From NCBI RefSeq assembly GCF_002843305.1, contig NZ_PGSG01000104.1, positions 1-64,000 on the forward strand: a stretch of DNA of 64,000 nt, given 5' to 3'. A program made the position numbers and the translations under genes. Shown here piece by piece: positions 60,623 through 64,000 of the stretch. Every line of letters begins with the position of its first letter. The stretch's first letter is position 1. The stretch comes from Streptomyces barkulensis. GTDB taxonomy: Bacteria > Actinomycetota > Actinomycetes > Streptomycetales > Streptomycetaceae. Below the pieces are notes generated by a model. That model saw only the letters and a program-made list of their open reading frames with translations. It had not been told where the DNA came from and ran no database searches.

Positions 60623-61584
60623 GGATCCTGCTGTGGCATGTACACGGTTCCTGGACCACCGCGTTCGTCCAGGGCCCGCACACCTATCTCGTGCCCGTCA
60701 CCCCCGACCGGGGCCCCGACGGACTCGGCCGCGCCGTCACCTTCGACTGGCCGGACAGCGTGGTGGAACTGCCCCCCGAGGAGCTGCGGGAGACGGACGT
60801 CGACCTGGTGGTGCTCCAGCGCCCCCACGAGCTCGGCCTGGCCGAGCAGTGGCTGGGCGGCCGGCTGCCGGGCCGCGATGTGCCGGCCGTCTACCTGGAG
60901 CACAACGCGCCGGACGGCAACGTGCCCGACACCCGTCATCCGATGGCCGGGCAGCCGGGTCTGCCGATCGTCCACGTCACGCACTTCAACCGGCTGTTCT
61001 GGGACTGCGGCCCCTCCCCCACCGCCGTCGTCGAGCACGGCATCGTCGACCCCGGGCCGCTGTACACCGGCGACCTGGAGCGGGCGGCGGTGGTGGTCAA
61101 CGAGCCGCTGCGCCGCGGCCGCACCACCGGCACCGACCTGCTGCCGCGCTTCGCCGAGGCCGCGCCGCTGGACGTCTTCGGCATGCGGACGCGGGGGCTG
61201 GCCGAACGGCTCGGCGTCCCGGAGGAGCGCTGCCGCTCCCACGAACTCCCCCAGCGCGAGCTGCACCGGGCCATGGCCCGGCGGCGGGTGTACGTGCACC
61301 CGGTCCGCTGGACCTCGCTCGGCCTGTCGCTGCTGGAGGCCATGCACCTGGGCATGCCCGTGGTCGCGCTGGACACCACCGAGGCGTCCGCGGCCGTGCC
61401 CGAGGGGGCCGGGGTGCTCTCCAACCGGCTCGACGTCCTGACCGACGCCGTCCGCGGTTTCCTCGCCGACCCGGCGTACGCGCGCCACGTCGGCGAGCAG
61501 GCACGCACGGCCGCACTGGCCCGCTACGGGCTGCCGCGCTTCCTGGACGACTGGGAGCGGCTGATCAAGGAGGTGGCCCGATGA
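60619..61584 (+). CDS. Glycosyltransferase (GT-B, group 1)
   Basis: 321 residues. N-terminus ILLWHVHGSWTTAFVQGPH is typical of a group that occurs in actinobacterial glycan loci; later VVLQRPHELGLAEQWL, YLEHNAPDGNVPDTRHP, and the C-terminal VYVHPVRWTSLGLSLLEAM with a Glu near the usual donor-site position. No membrane segment. ATGA overlaps on both sides. Sugar specificity unknown. Confidence 0.85.
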   Translation: MRILLWHVHGSWTTAFVQGPHTYLVPVTPDRGPDGLGRAVTFDWPDSVVELPPEELRETDVDLVVLQRPHELGLAEQWLGGRLPGRDVPAVYLEHNAPDGNVPDTRHPMAGQPGLPIVHVTHFNRLFWDCGPSPTAVVEHGIVDPGPLYTGDLERAAVVVNEPLRRGRTTGTDLLPRFAEAAPLDVFGMRTRGLAERLGVPEERCRSHELPQRELHRAMARRRVYVHPVRWTSLGLSLLEAMHLGMPVVALDTTEASAAVPEGAGVLSNRLDVLTDAVRGFLADPAYARHVGEQARTAALARYGLPRFLDDWERLIKEVAR

Positions 61585-62801
61585 GGATCGCCATGGTGTC
61601 CGAGCACGCGAGCCCGCTCGCCGCGCTCGGCGGCCCCGACGCCGGAGGCCAGAACGTGTACGTCGCGCAGTTGTCGAAGGAGCTGGCGCGGCGCGGCCAC
61701 CAGGTCACCGTCCACACCCGCCGGGACTCCCCCGAGCCGCCCGACCGGGTGCCGATGGCGCCGGGCGTGACCGTCGAGCACGTGCCGGCGGGGCCGCCCC
61801 GGCAGGTGCCCAAGGACGAACTGCTGCCGCACATGACCGCCTTCGGCGAGCATCTGGCGCGCCGCTGGGAGGCACGGCGGCCGGACGTGGCGCACGCGCA
61901 CTTCTGGATGTCGGGCACGGCCGCGCTGCTCGGCGCGGAGGGCCGGGGCGTCCCGGTCGTGCAGACCTTCCACGCGCTGGGCACCGTCAAGCGGCGCCAC
62001 CAGGGCGCGGACGACACCAGTCCGCCCGAGCGGACCGGGCTGGAGCGGCGGATCGGCCGCGAGTGCGCCCGTGTCCTGGCGACCTGCGCCGACGAGGTGT
62101 TCGAGCTGGCCGCGATGGGCGTGCCGCCGGAGCGGACGTCGGTGGTGCCCTGCGGTGTGGACACCCTGGAGTTCAGCCCGGGGGACCCGGCCGGGCGCGG
62201 CGCCCGGCGCGACGGCCCGCACCGGCTGCTGGCGATCGGCCGCCTGGTGCCGCGCAAGGGCTTCGACCAGGCGATCACGGCGCTGGCCGGGATCCCCGGC
62301 GCGGAGCTGCTGATCGCCGGCGGCCCCGAACCCGCGCTGCTGGAGACCGACCCCGAGGCGGTGCGGCTGCGGCGGCTGGCCGGGGAGCTGGGGGTGGCGG
62401 ACCGGGTGCGGCTGCTGGGCGCGGTGCCGCACGAGCGGATGCCCGAGCTGATCCGCGGCGCCGACCTGGTGCTGTCCACGCCGCGCTACGAGCCGTTCGG
62501 CATCGTCCCGCTGGAGGCCATGGCCTGCGGGGTGCCGATCGTGGCCACCGGCGTCGGCGGCCATCTGGACTCGGTCGCCGACCGGGTCACCGGGCGGCTG
62601 GTGCCGCCGGACGACCCCGGCGCGCTCGCCCGCGCCGTCAACGAACTGACCGGCTCCCCCGAGCTGCTGCGCCGCTACGGCGAGGCCGGTCGTGAGCGCG
62701 CCCTGGCCCGCTTCTCCTGGGAGCGGGTGGCCGAAGGCGCCGAGCAGGTGTACGCCCAGGTGGTCGCGCGCCACCGCGTTCCGACGGGGGCGATTCGATG
62801 A
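61581..62801 (+). CDS. GT4 glycosyltransferase
   Basis: 406 residues. MVSEHASPLAALGGPDAGGQ with NVYVAQLSKELARRGHQV resembles the sucrose-synthase/MshA-like GT4 N-terminus; AHAHFWMSG, VVPCGVDTLEF, AIGRLVPRKGFDQAI and STPRYEPFGIVPLEAMACG complete the GT-B set. It could be mistaken for MshA, but the context is the heptose operon. The stop overlaps the isomerase start by four bases. Confidence 0.9.
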   Translation: MRIAMVSEHASPLAALGGPDAGGQNVYVAQLSKELARRGHQVTVHTRRDSPEPPDRVPMAPGVTVEHVPAGPPRQVPKDELLPHMTAFGEHLARRWEARRPDVAHAHFWMSGTAALLGAEGRGVPVVQTFHALGTVKRRHQGADDTSPPERTGLERRIGRECARVLATCADEVFELAAMGVPPERTSVVPCGVDTLEFSPGDPAGRGARRDGPHRLLAIGRLVPRKGFDQAITALAGIPGAELLIAGGPEPALLETDPEAVRLRRLAGELGVADRVRLLGAVPHERMPELIRGADLVLSTPRYEPFGIVPLEAMACGVPIVATGVGGHLDSVADRVTGRLVPPDDPGALARAVNELTGSPELLRRYGEAGRERALARFSWERVAEGAEQVYAQVVARHRVPTGAIR

Positions 62802-63520
62802 CGACACCCAGGACCACCACGAAGAACGGCTCCAAGTCCGCCGCCGGGAACGGCGCGAAGGTACGCCGCGTCCGGGCGGCACCGGCACCGGCACCGGCTC
62901 CGGCCCCCGCCCCGGCGACGGGGCCGGTCGCCGGCCACTGCGACGAGCTGCTGGACGCGCTGGCGCCCTTCCGCGATCAGGCCGGCACCGCCCAGAGCTG
63001 GGGTGAGCGCCTGGCGCGGGTGCTGGCGGGCGGCGGGCGGCTGCTCGCGGCCGGGAACGGCGGCAGCGCCGCCCAGGCCCAGCATCTGACGGCCGAGCTG
63101 GTGGGCCGCTACCGCGACGACCGCCCGCCCTTCTCCGCCATCGCCCTGCACGCCGACACCTCCTCCACCACCGCGATCGCCAACGACTACGGCGTGGACG
63201 AGGTGTTCGCCCGGCAGGTGCGCGCGCACGGGCGCGAGGGCGATGTGCTGATGCTGCTGTCGACCAGCGGCGCCAGCGCCAACCTGCTGTCGGCCGCCGA
63301 GGCCGGGCGCGGGGCGGGGATGTCGGTGTGGGCGCTGACCGGGCCCGCGCCCAATCCGCTGGCCGCGGGCAGCGACGAGTCGCTGTGCGTACGGGCGGGC
63401 TCCACCGCGACGGTGCAGGAACTCCACCTGGTGACGGTGCACATGGTGTGCGCCGCGTTCGACGCCGCCCTGGAGGGCGTCCCGGAAGAGGGGAGCGCGG
63501 ACGATGCCGCCGACGCCTGA
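62798..63520 (+). CDS. gmhA: Phosphoheptose isomerase-like SIS protein (GmhA-like)
   Basis: 240 residues: Thr/Lys-rich and Ala-Pro repeat leader (1-45), then one SIS domain with AAGNGGSAAQAQHLTAELVG, DTSSTTAIANDYGVDEVF, LSTSGASANLLSAAEAG and TVQELHLVTVHMVC, including the His/Glu residues of sedoheptulose-7-phosphate isomerase. First step of heptose synthesis. Its stop lies 17 bases inside the kinase gene. Confidence 0.9.
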   Translation: MTTPRTTTKNGSKSAAGNGAKVRRVRAAPAPAPAPAPAPATGPVAGHCDELLDALAPFRDQAGTAQSWGERLARVLAGGGRLLAAGNGGSAAQAQHLTAELVGRYRDDRPPFSAIALHADTSSTTAIANDYGVDEVFARQVRAHGREGDVLMLLSTSGASANLLSAAEAGRGAGMSVWALTGPAPNPLAAGSDESLCVRAGSTATVQELHLVTVHMVCAAFDAALEGVPEEGSADDAADA

Positions 63521-64000
63521 TCCCACGCCCGATCCCACGCCCGATCCGATGTCCGATCCGATGTCCGATCCGATGTCCGGCCCGCTGCCCGGTTCGCTGT
63601 ACGGCCCGGCGCCCGGTGCCTTCGACGCGCCGGGCGGCGCCGCCGCACCGCTGGTCGTGGTCGGCGACGCCCTGCTCGACCGCGATCTGGTCGGCCGCGC
63701 GGACCGTCTGGCCCCGGACGCGCCGGTACCGGTCCTGGAGGACTGCGAGGAGCGGCTGCGTCCGGGCGGCGCCGCCCTGGCCGCCTATGTGGCGGCGCTC
63801 GGCGGCCGCCCGGTCACCCTGGTGACCGCGCTGGGGGAGGATCCGGCGAGCGCGCGGCTGCGCGAACTGCTGGCTCCCTGGGTGTCGGTGGCCGCCCTGC
63901 CCCTGGACGGCGCCCTGTCGGAGAAGACCAGGGTGCTGGCCGGTGGCCGCCCGGTGGTCCGGATGGACCGGGGCGACGGCCGGGCCCTCTTCGGCGGGGG
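63504..64000 (+). CDS. hldE: HldE/RfaE-type heptose-7-phosphate kinase (partial)
   Basis: PfkB-type kinase, 165 residues visible, cut by the right edge. A 25-residue Asp-Pro-rich repeat leader, then the ribokinase N-terminus VVVGDALLDRDLVGRADRLAPDAPVPVLE, of which DxxLDxxxxG and PDAPVPV are typical for HldE kinases, then RPGGAALAAYVAALGG. ATG 63504 with GGGGAGCG upstream. Expected to phosphorylate heptose-7-phosphate at C1; a nucleotidyltransferase domain may follow beyond the edge. Confidence 0.87.
   Translation, partial: MPPTPDPTPDPTPDPMSDPMSDPMSGPLPGSLYGPAPGAFDAPGGAAAPLVVVGDALLDRDLVGRADRLAPDAPVPVLEDCEERLRPGGAALAAYVAALGGRPVTLVTALGEDPASARLRELLAPWVSVAALPLDGALSEKTRVLAGGRPVVRMDRGDGRALFGG
63519..63578. 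repeat. 12-bp repeats at the HldE N-terminus
   Basis: Two copies of GATCCCACGCCC followed by three of GATCCGATGTCC, in frame, giving DPTP and DPMS repeats. They lie next to the overlap with the isomerase gene. Confidence 0.88.

Noticed and set aside
61581-62801. MshA (mycothiol glycosyltransferase)
   Set aside because: The N-terminal motif resembles MshA, but the gene is embedded in a heptose-glycan operon with overlapping neighbours, so a general GT4 call is safer.

Overview
The window looks like chromosomal DNA of a Streptomyces-type actinomycete. It is very GC-rich, uses GTG and TTG starts freely, and packs genes with 4-base ATGA/GTGA overlaps. It carries a chaplin domain, mycothiol-linked enzymes, a Tat-exported multicopper oxidase, CebR-type cellulase operators and a TTA codon in an Rpf-type gene. 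I saw no tRNA, rRNA, insertion sequence, phage or CRISPR array.

Layout. 1-1519: ectoine genes ectB (cut by the left edge) and ectA. 2189-3877: two secreted peptidoglycan hydrolases (GH25 lysozyme, amidase). 3976-5166 and 14707-17370: secreted cellulases (GH12 and GH9, each with CBM2), each behind a perfect CebR box. Between them lie a sugar O-acetyltransferase remnant, a STAS/ATPase anti-sigma pair, small oxidative enzymes, a multicopper oxidase, a flavin reductase/TetR pair with twin operators, a mycothiol formaldehyde-detoxification operon and a PrmC-like methyltransferase.

17592-31138 is a Wzy-type exopolysaccharide locus: FAD enzyme, ATP-grasp enzyme, divergent GH26-like hydrolase, chain-length protein, two GT4 enzymes, deacetylase, MurJ-like flippase, O-antigen ligase/polymerase and the initiating sugar-1-phosphate transferase. 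31201-36793 holds envelope proteins (DUF3344-like protein, charged-linker chaplin, Rpf-LysM-M23 hydrolase) with a DUF72 protein and an HhH glycosylase.

33-55 kb reads as a stress island: acidic hydrophilic proteins, FAD/Rieske oxidase, GCS2-type ligase with a heme-oxygenase-like di-iron enzyme, CDGSH protein, methyltransferase, Zn-dehydrogenase, a six-gene Mrp Na+/H+ antiporter operon, DUF2180 and hemerythrin. Two divergent intergenic regions contain six copies of GTTT-N15-GGGTA(C/T), the sigma-B-type general-stress promoter, all with a 15-base spacer; weaker relatives precede other genes of the island. This shared promoter architecture is the strongest non-coding signal in the window.

54934-64000 is a tightly coupled heptose-glycan operon: epimerase, carbamoyltransferase, GT2, GmhB-like phosphatase, GT9 heptosyltransferase, two more glycosyltransferases, GmhA-like isomerase and HldE-type kinase (cut by the right edge). 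This is the ADP-heptose pathway set known from Gram-negative LPS, here in a Gram-positive with decorating enzymes. All identifications come from reading motifs and context; no database search was run.
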